Of a stretch of DNA of 64,000 bases, positions 1 to 8,854 are shown one piece after another. The notes beneath the pieces are model-generated. The model made no database searches and had not been told where the DNA came from. It saw nothing but the letters and a program-made list of their open reading frames with translations. How positions within the stretch are numbered: position 1 is the stretch's first letter; every line of letters begins with the position of its first letter. This stretch comes from Flavimarina sp. Hel_I_48 (lineage in GTDB: Bacteria > Bacteroidota > Bacteroidia > Flavobacteriales > Flavobacteriaceae). The position numbers and the translations under genes are program-made. The stretch is taken from assembly GCF_000733945.1 (NCBI RefSeq), contig NZ_JPOL01000002.1, positions 1,675,001-1,739,000 of the forward strand, read 5' to 3'.

Positions 1-1951
1 TACGTACCGCTTTGGCCGGTACAAAAGATCCCATTTGTCCTAACAAAACAATAAGTGCCGTTTGTCTCAGTATAGCAGATTTACCAGACATGTTAGGGCC
101 GGTGATCATGATCATCTGTTGGGCTTCCCTATCCAGGAAAACATCATTGGCAATATAAGGCTCGCCCAGCGGCAACTGCTTTTCGATTACGGGATGACGC
201 CCTTCTGTAATCTCCAGTTCCTGGGAATCATCAATAACCGGACGCACATAATTATTAGCTTTGGCGACACAGGCGTAGGAACATAGACAATCCAGTTCTG
301 CAATACCGGCCGCATTGGCCTGCACCGGTGCTATAAACTGGGATATCCATTGTACGAGTTGGTTAAAAAGCTGCTGTTCAATGGCCAGAATGCGTTCTTC
401 TGCACCTAAAATCTTGGCTTCATACTCTTTGAGTTCTTCTGTAATATAGCGCTCTGCACTTACGAGCGTTTGTTTGCGTATCCATTCTGGTGGGACTTTG
501 TCTTTATGGGTGTTACGCACTTCTATATAGTAGCCAAAAACGTTGTTGCTGGCTATTTTAAGCGAAGTAATACCGGTACGTTCGGTCTCGCGCTGCAACA
601 TATTGTCCAGATAACCTTTTCCCTCATGCGCAAGATTGCGCAGCTCGTCAAGTTCATCGTGAAAACCGCCCGCGATCGTATCCCCTTTCAAAACATTGAC
701 CGGAGCATCTTCGTTGAGCGTTTCCTTGATCTTGGCACGCAGATGTTCCAGGTTGTTGAGATTTCCTCCCAAAATTTGCATGGCTTCATTTTCTGAATTT
801 TGGGCGAGGGCTTTTACCGGCACCATGGCTTCCAGCGAATTTTTGAGTTGGACGACCTCCCGCGGACTCACCTTTCCGGTGGCCACTTTACTGATAAGCC
901 TTTCCACATCTCCTATCTGTTTGAGGTGCTGTGTGATTTTATTGTAAATCTTGTTGTTTTCTAAAAAGTAGGAGACCACCTCATGCCTTCTGGTAATCGC
1001 GTCTTGATTTTTTAGCGGAAGCGCGAGCCAGCGTTTTAAAAGCCTTCCGCCCATAGCGGAAGTGGTTTTATCAATCACATCAAGTAACGTGATCGCCTGT
1101 GGACTCGTACCCCGATACAGTTCAAGATTGCGAATGGTAAAACGGTCCATCCAGACATAGGCATCTTCTGCGATACGGTTGATGCGGCTTATATGCTTAA
1201 GTTTATGATGTTGCGTCTCACTGAGATAATGAAGTGCTGCACCAGCAGCAATCACGCCCTCCTCGAGTTGCTGTACCCCAAAACCCTTAAGCGATTTTAC
1301 TTCAAAGTGCTTGTAAAGCGATTCATAGGCATAATCGGTCTGAAAAATCCAGTTTTCCAGGTAAAAAACGTGGTATTCTTTACCAAAATCTGCCAGAAAT
1401 TCCTTTTTACAGCTTTTGCTGATCAGTAATTCACTGGGGTTGAAATTTTGTAAAAGCTTGTCTATGTAGGCCACATCGCCCTGCGTGGTCAAAAATTCAC
1501 CTGTGGAAACATCAAGAAAGGAAATGCCCAGCACTTTCCTGCCATAATGCAGCGCGGCCAGAAAGTTGTTGCTTTTGGATTGCAGCACCTCGTCGTTAAG
1601 CGCGACGCCCGGGGTGACCAACTCTGTAACACCGCGCTTCACGATATTTTTGGTCATTTTGGGATCTTCGAGTTGGTCGCAAATGGCCACGCGGCAACCG
1701 GCCTTGACAAGTTTTGGTAAATAGGTGTTAAGGGAATGGTGCGGGAAACCGGCCAGTTCGGTACGCTCGCCGCCATTGTTGCGATTAGTCAGTACAATTC
1801 CCAGGATCTGCGCGGCCTTGACCGCATCTTCGCCAAAAGTTTCATAAAAATCCCCTACACGGAAAAGCAACAAGGCATCAGGATATTTGTGTTTTATCCC
1901 GTTATACTGCTTCATTAAAGGAGTGACCTTTTTGATTTTCTTTGAAGACAT
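1..1951 (-). CDS. mutS: DNA mismatch repair protein MutS (3' part cut by window edge)
   Basis: Recognises mismatches and small loops in DNA and starts methyl-independent repair with MutL. Reading leftward from the ATG at 1951, 650 residues are visible before the window ends; the family is usually about 850-880 residues. The mismatch-binding Phe-X-Glu motif is seen as GDFYETFG near residues 32-39, and the Walker A of the C-terminal ABC ATPase as TGPNMSGKS near residue 617-625. The rest of the ATPase and the dimerisation helices lie outside. The start MSSKKIKKVTPLMKQY agrees with the family. It is divergent from the RNA methyltransferase gene, sharing a 255-bp gap in which I see no clear promoter. 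Confidence 0.96.
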   Translation of the reverse strand, partial: MSSKKIKKVTPLMKQYNGIKHKYPDALLLFRVGDFYETFGEDAVKAAQILGIVLTNRNNGGERTELAGFPHHSLNTYLPKLVKAGCRVAICDQLEDPKMTKNIVKRGVTELVTPGVALNDEVLQSKSNNFLAALHYGRKVLGISFLDVSTGEFLTTQGDVAYIDKLLQNFNPSELLISKSCKKEFLADFGKEYHVFYLENWIFQTDYAYESLYKHFEVKSLKGFGVQQLEEGVIAAGAALHYLSETQHHKLKHISRINRIAEDAYVWMDRFTIRNLELYRGTSPQAITLLDVIDKTTSAMGGRLLKRWLALPLKNQDAITRRHEVVSYFLENNKIYNKITQHLKQIGDVERLISKVATGKVSPREVVQLKNSLEAMVPVKALAQNSENEAMQILGGNLNNLEHLRAKIKETLNEDAPVNVLKGDTIAGGFHDELDELRNLAHEGKGYLDNMLQRETERTGITSLKIASNNVFGYYIEVRNTHKDKVPPEWIRKQTLVSAERYITEELKEYEAKILGAEERILAIEQQLFNQLVQWISQFIAPVQANAAGIAELDCLCSYACVAKANNYVRPVIDDSQELEITEGRHPVIEKQLPLGEPYIANDVFLDREAQQMIMITGPNMSGKSAILRQTALIVLLGQMGSFVPAKAVR

Positions 1952-2206
1952 GCTGTTTTTACGTGTTTTTAGGCAGTTTTACCCGTTTTTTAGCTGATTT
2001 GCCGCAATAAAAGAAATATGTTTCTTCTGGAAATCAACTCAAAGATTAAAAGCGAATTTACAAAAAAGCTTTTCGGATAAACCTTTACCCGTACGGAGTT
2101 ATCCTTTATTTTTGAACACTTTTGGAGAAAGAAAAAGGAGTTATAAAGCGATATAGCGGCCAAGGCCCTCAATTCTGAATCTAAAATTTTAAACTACCTA
2201 CACCTT

Positions 2207-2743
2207 ATGAGCAGAAAATTAGCAAACAGCGAACTGGATAGAAAAACCGTGGATGAATTTAAAGATTCGTCAAAAACCCCGCTTATCATTATCCTTGATA
2301 ATGTGCGAAGCCTGCACAATATAGGTTCTGTTTTTCGCACCGCAGATGCATTTCTGATCGAAAAAATCTACCTCTGTGGTATCACCGCTTCCCCACCGCA
2401 CCGGGACATTACGAAAACCGCACTGGGGGCGACCAAAACAGTGCGCTGGGAACATCACACAAACACCTCTGAAGTCATTGAGGAACTTCAGCAGTCAGGG
2501 GTTAAAATACTTGCCATAGAACAAGCGGAGAACGCCGTCATGCTCAATGATTTTGCCGTGAAAAGTGGTGAAAAGTACGCGGTTATTTTTGGCAATGAGG
2601 TAAAAGGCGTGCAACAGGAACTCGTCAATGCGGCAGATGCTATTATTGAAATTCCGCAGCTTGGTACAAAGCATTCACTTAACATATCTGTGAGTGCCGG
2701 GGTTGTAATCTGGGATCTTTTTGTTAAAATAAAATTTAAATAG
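2207..2743 (+). CDS. TrmH/SpoU-family RNA 2'-O-methyltransferase
   Basis: A 178-residue SPOUT-superfamily methyltransferase acting on tRNA or rRNA ribose with S-adenosylmethionine. The three SpoU motifs are present in order: motif 1 NVRSLHNIGSVFRTAD (about 32-47), motif 2 IFGNEVKGV (about 126-134), and motif 3 with IPQLGTKHSLNISVSAG (about 147-163), which form the trefoil-knot cofactor site. The extra N-terminal substrate-binding domain of rRNA 23S enzymes is absent, so a tRNA substrate is as likely as rRNA; the exact target cannot be read from the sequence. It stands alone between mutS (divergent) and a small membrane peptide. Confidence 0.92.
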   Translation: MSRKLANSELDRKTVDEFKDSSKTPLIIILDNVRSLHNIGSVFRTADAFLIEKIYLCGITASPPHRDITKTALGATKTVRWEHHTNTSEVIEELQQSGVKILAIEQAENAVMLNDFAVKSGEKYAVIFGNEVKGVQQELVNAADAIIEIPQLGTKHSLNISVSAGVVIWDLFVKIKFK

Positions 2744-2866
2744 AATTACGATATGCATTTCGTGCGAAATATTCGCAATATAACGTATCAATATACAATT
2801 AAATGTTAATTTCCTTCTTCTAAAATGCTATAACTTTCATTTTTACTGAAACTAATTCAGTCAATT

Positions 2867-3001
2867 ATGAAAACAGACTTTGATTATTCCTCTTATCAGC
2901 AAGGGGAACGTTATGGGATGCATTTTGGATTATACATGGGGATCATTATAGGTGTGGTTATAACCCTTGCCGCAGTTTGCACGTTCTCCGTATTTTGCTA
3001 A
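2867..3001 (+). CDS. Small single-pass membrane peptide, 44 aa
   Basis: An ATG-initiated reading frame of 44 codons ending in TAA. The first 17 residues are polar (MKTDFDYSSYQQGERYG) and residues about 20-42 form one hydrophobic, glycine-containing helix (GIIIGVVITLAAV), ending in Cys. The arrangement of a short soluble head and a single transmembrane span looks like a real small membrane protein rather than random sequence, but there is no family I recognise. It sits between the methyltransferase and the convergent folK-dNK gene (13-bp gap). No terminator separates it from the upstream gene, although the 123-bp gap leaves room for its own promoter. Confidence 0.45.
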   Translation: MKTDFDYSSYQQGERYGMHFGLYMGIIIGVVITLAAVCTFSVFC

Positions 3002-3014
3002 TGAAATATATTCT

Positions 3015-4157
3015 TTAAGATTTGCTCATCTCACGGATCACTTGTATATAATCTTCCCGACTGCTTACAAAATCCAGTTCTGAAATATCTATTATCCTGA
3101 CATTGTCTTGTTGCTTTGTCTTGATAAATTGAAGGTAACCTTCATTTATCTTTCCCAGATAATCGCCTGAGATCTGCTGCTCATACTCCCTCCCTCTTTT
3201 CTTAATATTTTGAAGTAAACGTTCTGTATTTTGATACAGATATACATACAAACTCGGTTTTGAAAGTTCGCGGTACATCATACCGTGCAATTTTTTATAG
3301 AGGTTAAATTCCTCGGCGCCCAGTGTAATCTGAGCAAAGATGAGCGATTTGTAACTGTCATAATCTGCAATCATAAAATCCTTAAAAAGGTCAAACTGAC
3401 CTATATCATCAAGCAATTGCTGGTAACGGTCTGCCAGGAAAGACATCTCCAGGGGAAAAGCGTACCGGGATTGATCCTCGTAAAATTTGGGCAAAAAAGG
3501 GTTTTCCTTAAAACGTTCCAGTATGAGTTTTGCATTGAATTCTTCGGCAATAAGGTTTGAAAGCGTGGTCTTACCAGCGCCTATATTACCTTCAATCGCA
3601 ATAAAATGATGTTTTTTGAGGTTATAGCTCGACCCTGGATCAATAAGTTTATCTGTAAGCTGCTCACACTCTGACTTATCATCAGTTTCAGCAAGTAGAT
3701 CTTTTATGCTATTTCTGAATTTAGGATGCACCAGACCAGACGCTATATCCGTTAGCGGAAGCAGTACAAATCGCCGTTCGTGCAAACGTGGATGTGGGAC
3801 CTGCAGTTGGCCTGTATTAATCACTTCATTACCATAAAAAAGCAGGTCAATATCTATGGGACGGTTTTGATATGTTTTTGCCCGTTTATAGTCAGGATCC
3901 CGGGTTCTGCCCAGTTCCTGCTCAATGGCAAGCACAGTATTCAAAACTTCGTCACTCGTAAGTCTGGTACTGATTTGTAAAACAGCATTTAAAAAATGGG
4001 GGCCTTCAAAACCCCAGGAAGGGGTTTTATAGACTGGCGAAATAGCATTAATGAAACCCACACGTTCATAGAGCAGGTTAACGGCCAACTGTAAATTTTT
4101 AAAGGTATCGCCCTGGTTGCCTCCCAGTGATAAGTATATGTGTGTTAAGGTTTTAAT
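3015..4157 (-). CDS. folK: HPPK (FolK) fused to a deoxynucleoside kinase, ATT start
   Basis: Bifunctional protein of about 380 residues. The N-terminal part is 6-hydroxymethyl-7,8-dihydropterin pyrophosphokinase of folate synthesis: YLSLGGNQGD near residue 8-17 and the signature RPIDIDLLFYG. The C-terminal part (from about residue 180) is a dNK/dGK-type kinase of nucleotide salvage: Walker A EGNIGAGKTT, then ADRYQ and a lid-like KKRGREYE. The first ATG (4088) would delete the substrate-binding YLSLGGNQGD segment. The frame stays open upstream to 4169 with no ATG, GTG or TTG start; ATT at 4155-4157 gives MKTLTHIYLSLGG, matching normal family N-termini, so I use it. Such fusions are familiar in Flavobacteriia. 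Confidence 0.9.
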   Translation of the reverse strand: MKTLTHIYLSLGGNQGDTFKNLQLAVNLLYERVGFINAISPVYKTPSWGFEGPHFLNAVLQISTRLTSDEVLNTVLAIEQELGRTRDPDYKRAKTYQNRPIDIDLLFYGNEVINTGQLQVPHPRLHERRFVLLPLTDIASGLVHPKFRNSIKDLLAETDDKSECEQLTDKLIDPGSSYNLKKHHFIAIEGNIGAGKTTLSNLIAEEFNAKLILERFKENPFLPKFYEDQSRYAFPLEMSFLADRYQQLLDDIGQFDLFKDFMIADYDSYKSLIFAQITLGAEEFNLYKKLHGMMYRELSKPSLYVYLYQNTERLLQNIKKRGREYEQQISGDYLGKINEGYLQFIKTKQQDNVRIIDISELDFVSSREDYIQVIREMSKS

Positions 4158-4216
4158 CTTCTGAAATTGTTAATTATTTTAAGAGCAATTTAAGTAAAAA
4201 AGAGCCTATAAACGGT

Positions 4217-4224
4217 TATTTTTG
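4217..4224 (+). promoter_or_regulatory. Candidate -7 promoter element for the queuosine-precursor transporter
   Basis: TATTTTTG fits the Bacteroidetes -7 consensus TAnnTTTG and lies 28 bp before the TTG start at 4253. No good TTG/TTTG -33 box is seen at the expected spacing, so support is partial. Confidence 0.35.
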
Positions 4225-4252
4225 GGCTTACTACGCGAAATTTAGATCCAAT

Positions 4253-4987
4253 TTGTTGCAAGAATCACGAACACAGCGGGATGCCTTTTTAGCCTACCGT
4301 ATTTATTTTATTCTGGGGGCACTTTTCATTTGTTCGCTGGTGGTCTCCAATCTTATCTTTCAAAAATTTTTTTACTGGGATTTTTTCGGGATTTACCACT
4401 TTGAGATTTCCGTAGGCATACTTCCCTATCCCATTACTTTTTTGATCACTGATCTTATCAGCGAGATCTATGGTAAGAAAAAAGCAAACCAGGTGGTTAC
4501 CACAGGTATTTTTGCCTCCTTGTTCTCCTTGTTGATCATTTGGATTTCAGACGTGGTCCCAGCCACGGACTGGTCCCCTATTAACGATACCTTATTTGGT
4601 AAGGTGTTTGGCGCTACGGTTATTGCCGTGCTCGCCTCTATGATGGCTTATCTGTTTGCGCAATATGTTGATATACAGGTTTTCCATTTCTGGAAAAGGG
4701 TCACTAAAGGCAAACATTTATGGCTACGCAACAACTTTTCCACCTTTTTTAGTCAGTTTATTGATACCGCTACCGTATTGTTGCTGCTCTGTTCTTTCGG
4801 AAAAATTGAATGGGAACGCTTCTGGGCGTTATTAGAGGCAGGGTTTTTGTTCAAAGTACTCATAGCCATTTGTGACACACCATTTTTATATTTGGGTGTC
4901 TATTACTTTAGAAAGCGCTTTAAGCTCAAACCTGAAGAAGAACTGGGCAATACGCTTGACAAATTTCAACTGGAAGAAAAAATTTAA
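4253..4987 (+). CDS. yhhQ: Queuosine precursor transporter (YhhQ/VUT family, DUF165)
   Basis: A 244-residue integral membrane protein with about six hydrophobic segments. Family hallmarks are SNLIFQKFF near residue 34, then ISVGILPYPITFLITDLISE near 54-73 and YGKKKA. The family imports preQ0/preQ1 for queuosine modification of tRNA. The frame opens without ATG: translation most likely starts at TTG 4253 (possibly TTG 4256). The 3' neighbour, an AsmA-like gene, begins 15 bp downstream, so the two are probably co-transcribed, although no functional link is evident. Confidence 0.87.
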   Translation: MLQESRTQRDAFLAYRIYFILGALFICSLVVSNLIFQKFFYWDFFGIYHFEISVGILPYPITFLITDLISEIYGKKKANQVVTTGIFASLFSLLIIWISDVVPATDWSPINDTLFGKVFGATVIAVLASMMAYLFAQYVDIQVFHFWKRVTKGKHLWLRNNFSTFFSQFIDTATVLLLLCSFGKIEWERFWALLEAGFLFKVLIAICDTPFLYLGVYYFRKRFKLKPEEELGNTLDKFQLEEKI

Positions 4988-5002
4988 GACACTCCAATCA
5001 TT

Positions 5003-7702
5003 ATGAAAAAAGCATTGAAAATTATAGGGATCGTTCTCGGTATCCTGATCCTCATCTTAATCCTCACCCCTATAATTTTTAAGGGCCAGCTGGAAAGCCT
5101 GGTTAAAAAAGAGATCAATAAGAACCTAAATGCAACGGTGGCCTGGGAAGATCTGAGCCTTAGCCTTTTTTCCAGTTTTCCCGATGCCGCTCTTACTATT
5201 AACGATTTTAGCGTGATCAACAAAGAACCTTTTGCCGGTGACACGCTGGCTAGTGGCAAAGAACTTAGATTACAAATGGGGATACCGCAACTGTTTAAAA
5301 GCAGCAACGGGATCAAAATTGATGCACTTGCACTCAACGATGCCTTTATAAACATTAAAGTGGATAGCCTGGGTAAAGCCAATTATGACATTGCAAAAGT
5401 TGATACTTCAACGCAAACTTCTCCTAAACCTTCCGCAGAAAATACTTCAACGACTCCTTCTGAAGGTATACAGTTTGGTGTACAGCATTATGAAATAAAC
5501 AATTCGCGCCTCAATTATCTTGATGAGAGCACCAATACCTTTTTAAGGCTAAAAGAACTGAACCACGAAGGCAACGGTGACTTTTCTGCCGTGACCTCAA
5601 CCTTAGAAACGAAGACAAATGCTTTAGTATCCTTTGATTTTGATGGCACAAACTACCTGAACAACAACAGCGTGCAACTGGATGCAGCTATCGCCATGAA
5701 CCTTGATAAAATGCGTTTTACTTTTAAAGATAATAAAGCGCTTGTAAATCAATTGCCTCTTGTTTTTGAAGGTTTTGTACAGGTCAATGAGACTAATAAT
5801 GAGATGGACCTTACTTTTAAAACCCCATCCAGTGACTTTAAAAACTTCCTTGCTGTTATTCCAGAAGAGTATGCAAAAAACCTTGATGGTGTTACGACCT
5901 CTGGCGATTTTCAGGTGGATGGGCGTATCAATGGGATTGTGGATGATGAAAATATCCCTATGCTTGATATTAAAGTGTCCTCTAACAATGCTTCCTTCAA
6001 ATATCCTGACCTGCCCAAAACCGTAGAAAATATCAACATTGACGCCCAACTCAAAAATGAAACGGGCAAACTGGAAGATATTTATCTCAATCTGGGCAAC
6101 CTTACCTTTCAGATAGATCAGGATAGATTTGCCGCTAAAGGCCGTATTGAGCGTCTTACCACAAATCCACTGGTAGATATGGCGCTAGATGGCAAGTTGA
6201 ATCTGGCCAATCTGGAAAAAGCATATCCGCTTGAACTGGAGCAGGATCTTAATGGTTTGCTCAGCGTAAACCTGACCACTACTTTTGATATGGAAAGTGT
6301 GGAAAAAGAACAGTTTCAGAATATTAAAAGTCAGGGAACGGCAAGTTTGCGCGATTTCAAATATACATCCCCAGAGTTGCCCAATGCGTTTCTTATCAGT
6401 GAAACCAACCTGAAATTCAACACCAGCACCATAAGTCTTGAAAAATTAAATGCCAAGACGGGAAACACAGATATTTCGGCCACGGGAACACTTGAAAACC
6501 TGATTCCTTTTATGGTTTCAGACCAGGATCTTAAAGGCAGGTTCAATGTACAATCAAATACGGTTGACCTGGCAGATTTCAGCATAGCGGAAACCGAAGA
6601 AACACAAACTACAGAAGAAAAAACCACTAAAAACGCCCCAAAAGATCAAAAAACAGTCGAAAACACCCCTAAAACGGGTGAGGAAGCCATAAAAATACCC
6701 TCTTTTCTGGATGCTGGGATTGATTTTGCCATAGGCACGGTGATCTATGATAATATCAAACTTTCTAACGTAAAAGGTTCTATCCTTATCGTAGATGAAA
6801 CTGCCACCTTGAAAAATGTGACTTCAGATATTTTTGGCGGAAACATTGGTCTTGCCGGTAATGTGAGCACAAAGGGCGAAACCCCTCAGTTTGATATGAA
6901 AATCGATCTGAAAAAGATAGATATCGATCAATCGTTTGCCGGTCTCAATTTGCTGAAAGGCCTTGCTCCCATCGCAAAAGCCCTTCACGGAAACCTAAAT
7001 ACCGATTTTCAGCTTAAAGGAAACCTCAATAATGACCTAACCCCAATTCTAAATTCGCTGGCGGGAAATGCTTTTGCCCAGTTATTGACCGCGAAAGTTG
7101 ATCCCAAGGAAATGCCTTTGCTAAGTGCTTTAGATGATAAGTTGACCTTTATAGACCTCAGCGATATAAACCTGGACAACCTTAAAACAACGCTAAGTTT
7201 TGATGAGGGTAAAATAGCTGTAAAACCTTTTAATTTTGATGTCAAGGGTATAAATGTAAACGTAAGTGGTAGCCACAACTTTGACAATACGATGAATTAT
7301 ACCGTAGGCCTTGATGTTCCCGGCAAAATGCTGGGCAGCGAGATAGGCAGTAAACTGGCTGGTTTGAGCAGTACAGATCTTAATAACTATAAGGTTGAAA
7401 TTCCGGTTTCCCTTACAGGAAACTTTAGCAGTCCCAAGGTAAGTGTAAATACCCAGGGCGCGATCAGCAACCTGACTCAGCAGATCATTGCCTCGCAAAA
7501 AGCCAAATTACAGGAAAAGGGAGAAGATAAAATAAAAGACGCGCTGGGCAATCTACTGGGAGGTGATAAAAAAGAGGATGCCGCAACTACGCCACCACAG
7601 ACTAAAAAAGATTCTTCCCAGGCCGAAGTGAAAAACGCGGTTAAAAACGTACTTGGTGGTCTGCTTAACAAGAAAAAGAAGGATACAACTGGGAATAACT
7701 AA
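5003..7702 (+). CDS. Large AsmA-family envelope protein
   Basis: 899 residues with one N-terminal membrane anchor (about residues 5-27) followed by a long periplasmic portion. The start MKKALKIIGIVLGILIL, the AWEDLSLSLFSSFPDA segment near residues 46-61, and the AsmA C-terminal-like region (about 640-830, with GNISTKG-type repeats and SLTGNFSSPKVSV) place it among AsmA/YhdP/TamB-like proteins, which are proposed to carry lipids between inner and outer membranes. A Thr/Glu/Lys-rich linker lies at about 530-560 and a Lys-rich tail ends the protein. It is bounded downstream by a terminator. Confidence 0.85.
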   Translation: MKKALKIIGIVLGILILILILTPIIFKGQLESLVKKEINKNLNATVAWEDLSLSLFSSFPDAALTINDFSVINKEPFAGDTLASGKELRLQMGIPQLFKSSNGIKIDALALNDAFINIKVDSLGKANYDIAKVDTSTQTSPKPSAENTSTTPSEGIQFGVQHYEINNSRLNYLDESTNTFLRLKELNHEGNGDFSAVTSTLETKTNALVSFDFDGTNYLNNNSVQLDAAIAMNLDKMRFTFKDNKALVNQLPLVFEGFVQVNETNNEMDLTFKTPSSDFKNFLAVIPEEYAKNLDGVTTSGDFQVDGRINGIVDDENIPMLDIKVSSNNASFKYPDLPKTVENINIDAQLKNETGKLEDIYLNLGNLTFQIDQDRFAAKGRIERLTTNPLVDMALDGKLNLANLEKAYPLELEQDLNGLLSVNLTTTFDMESVEKEQFQNIKSQGTASLRDFKYTSPELPNAFLISETNLKFNTSTISLEKLNAKTGNTDISATGTLENLIPFMVSDQDLKGRFNVQSNTVDLADFSIAETEETQTTEEKTTKNAPKDQKTVENTPKTGEEAIKIPSFLDAGIDFAIGTVIYDNIKLSNVKGSILIVDETATLKNVTSDIFGGNIGLAGNVSTKGETPQFDMKIDLKKIDIDQSFAGLNLLKGLAPIAKALHGNLNTDFQLKGNLNNDLTPILNSLAGNAFAQLLTAKVDPKEMPLLSALDDKLTFIDLSDINLDNLKTTLSFDEGKIAVKPFNFDVKGINVNVSGSHNFDNTMNYTVGLDVPGKMLGSEIGSKLAGLSSTDLNNYKVEIPVSLTGNFSSPKVSVNTQGAISNLTQQIIASQKAKLQEKGEDKIKDALGNLLGGDKKEDAATTPPQTKKDSSQAEVKNAVKNVLGGLLNKKKKDTTGNN

Positions 7703-7787
7703 AGCTGTATCTTGAATACTGTAAACTGTATACTGTAGCTCTTGATCTATCTGCAGTATACATTATACATTTAAAAAACATTGGATC

Positions 7788-7836
7788 AAACCTACAAGGA
7801 GGCTTCCTTCCGTCAGCAATACCTTGCAGGTTTTTT
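7788..7836 (+). terminator. Rho-independent terminator after the AsmA-like gene
   Basis: Arms AAACCTACAAGG (7788-7799) and CCTTGCAGGTTT (7822-7833) pair with one A/C mismatch around a 22-nt loop, followed by a run of T (TTTTTT). Confidence 0.7.
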
Positions 7837-7848
7837 ATTTTGCATTTT

Positions 7849-8199
7849 TCATTGGTCGTCCAGAAGTCCTAATTCGATTACAGGATCCCAGAAAAGGGTT
7901 TTAAAATCCTGAACCTTATCATCGGTTATAATAATTCCTTCTTCTTCAAGCATTTTTTGCATAAGGTTTGTACCGGGAAAATGGTGTTTGCCGGTAAGTA
8001 AACCGTTTCGGTTGAGAACGCGGTGTGCGGGAACATCTTCAAAGTTACCAGCATTATTCATGGCCCAACCTACCATACGTGCGCTTCCGGCAGCGCCTAA
8101 AGCTTTTGCGATAGCTCCATAACTTGTCACCCTTCCATAGGGAATTTGACGCGCCACATCATATACTCTATCAAAAAAACCGCTGTTGTCTTTCGCCAT
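7849..8199 (-). CDS. Alkyltransferase-like protein (ATL), MGMT fold without catalytic Cys
   Basis: A 116-residue protein equal to the DNA-binding domain of O6-alkylguanine-DNA alkyltransferase. GRVTSYGAIAKALG and ARMVGWAMNN give the helix-turn-helix with the arginine finger. At the active site the family's PCHRV reads PAHRV (VPAHRVLNRNG), so the alkyl-accepting cysteine is alanine. Known ATL proteins bind alkylated bases without repairing them and flag them for nucleotide-excision repair; that role is inferred here. It is the last gene of the operon trmB-lysE-ATL, 9 bp after the lysE stop. Confidence 0.92.
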   Translation of the reverse strand: MAKDNSGFFDRVYDVARQIPYGRVTSYGAIAKALGAAGSARMVGWAMNNAGNFEDVPAHRVLNRNGLLTGKHHFPGTNLMQKMLEEEGIIITDDKVQDFKTLFWDPVIELGLLDDQ

Positions 8200-8208
8200 T
8201 GCTACCTT

Positions 8209-8841
8209 TTATTTATCAGTATAATACATACGAATAAGGGTCAAAATGACTAAAATAAGCATTAAAACCGCCATAAAGTAATTAGTATACTTCGTCAGGT
8301 TCATGGCTTTGCGCTCTATACGTTGAAAGCACAATACATAAATGTAAAGGGATGTAAAAGTACCCGCAGCGGCGGCCAGCATAAAAGTCGCGATTGCCAC
8401 GACATGATAAGAAACCTGTCCGCTTACATTAAGCGCCGCACCCAGTGCACAGAAGTAAGGGATGGGCAGGATATTGATGGCAGAAATCAAAATCCCTTTT
8501 CCCAGACTGCGCATACCGCGGTGTTTTACCGGTTTTACCCGTTTTACTTTTGCCTTTTTTGCAGTAATCAAAAAGTAGATCCCCATAAGGATAAAAATGA
8601 CCATACCGGTACGCAGCAACATGTTGCGCACATATTCATTATTGAATATATATTTAGCGAGCAATATGGCGATAAGCGCTTGAAACAGTACAACAATACA
8701 TGCGCCCACAGCAACCAGTGTGCCATTCTTTTTACCGCCCTGCAAACAGGATTTGGCCACGGTCATATTGACCAGTCCCGGTGGCAATACGCCAGCGAAA
8801 GCGGCTAGATAAGTTATTATGAAAAGTTTTGTTATTTCCAA
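8209..8841 (-). CDS. LysE/RhtB-family amino-acid exporter
   Basis: A 210-residue membrane protein with about six transmembrane segments. The N-terminal LAAFAGVLPPGLVNMTVAKS carries the PPGP-like LysE hallmark (here LPPGLVN), followed by GACIVVLFQA. The family exports amino acids or related solutes; the substrate cannot be told. A Lys/Arg-rich loop (KKAKVKRVKPVKHRG, about 93-108) separates the two halves. It lies 13 bp after trmB and 9 bp before the ATL gene, so the three are likely one transcript. Confidence 0.85.
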   Translation of the reverse strand: MEITKLFIITYLAAFAGVLPPGLVNMTVAKSCLQGGKKNGTLVAVGACIVVLFQALIAILLAKYIFNNEYVRNMLLRTGMVIFILMGIYFLITAKKAKVKRVKPVKHRGMRSLGKGILISAINILPIPYFCALGAALNVSGQVSYHVVAIATFMLAAAAGTFTSLYIYVLCFQRIERKAMNLTKYTNYFMAVLMLILVILTLIRMYYTDK

Positions 8842-8854
8842 GGTAGCAGGGAGC

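Noticed and set aside
62..1429. Rightward ORFs across the mutS region
   Set aside because: They are the opposite strand of a well-supported mutS frame with intact motifs and are not protein-like.
2757..2776. Hairpin after the TrmH-family gene as a terminator
   Set aside because: Two alternative short stems (ATTTCG/CGAAAT and GCGAA/TTCGC) without T-run.
7728..7762. Inverted repeat TGTATACTG/CAGTATACA after the AsmA-like gene
   Set aside because: 9-bp arms with an 18-bp loop in AT-rich sequence, directly before a better terminator; no further evidence of function.
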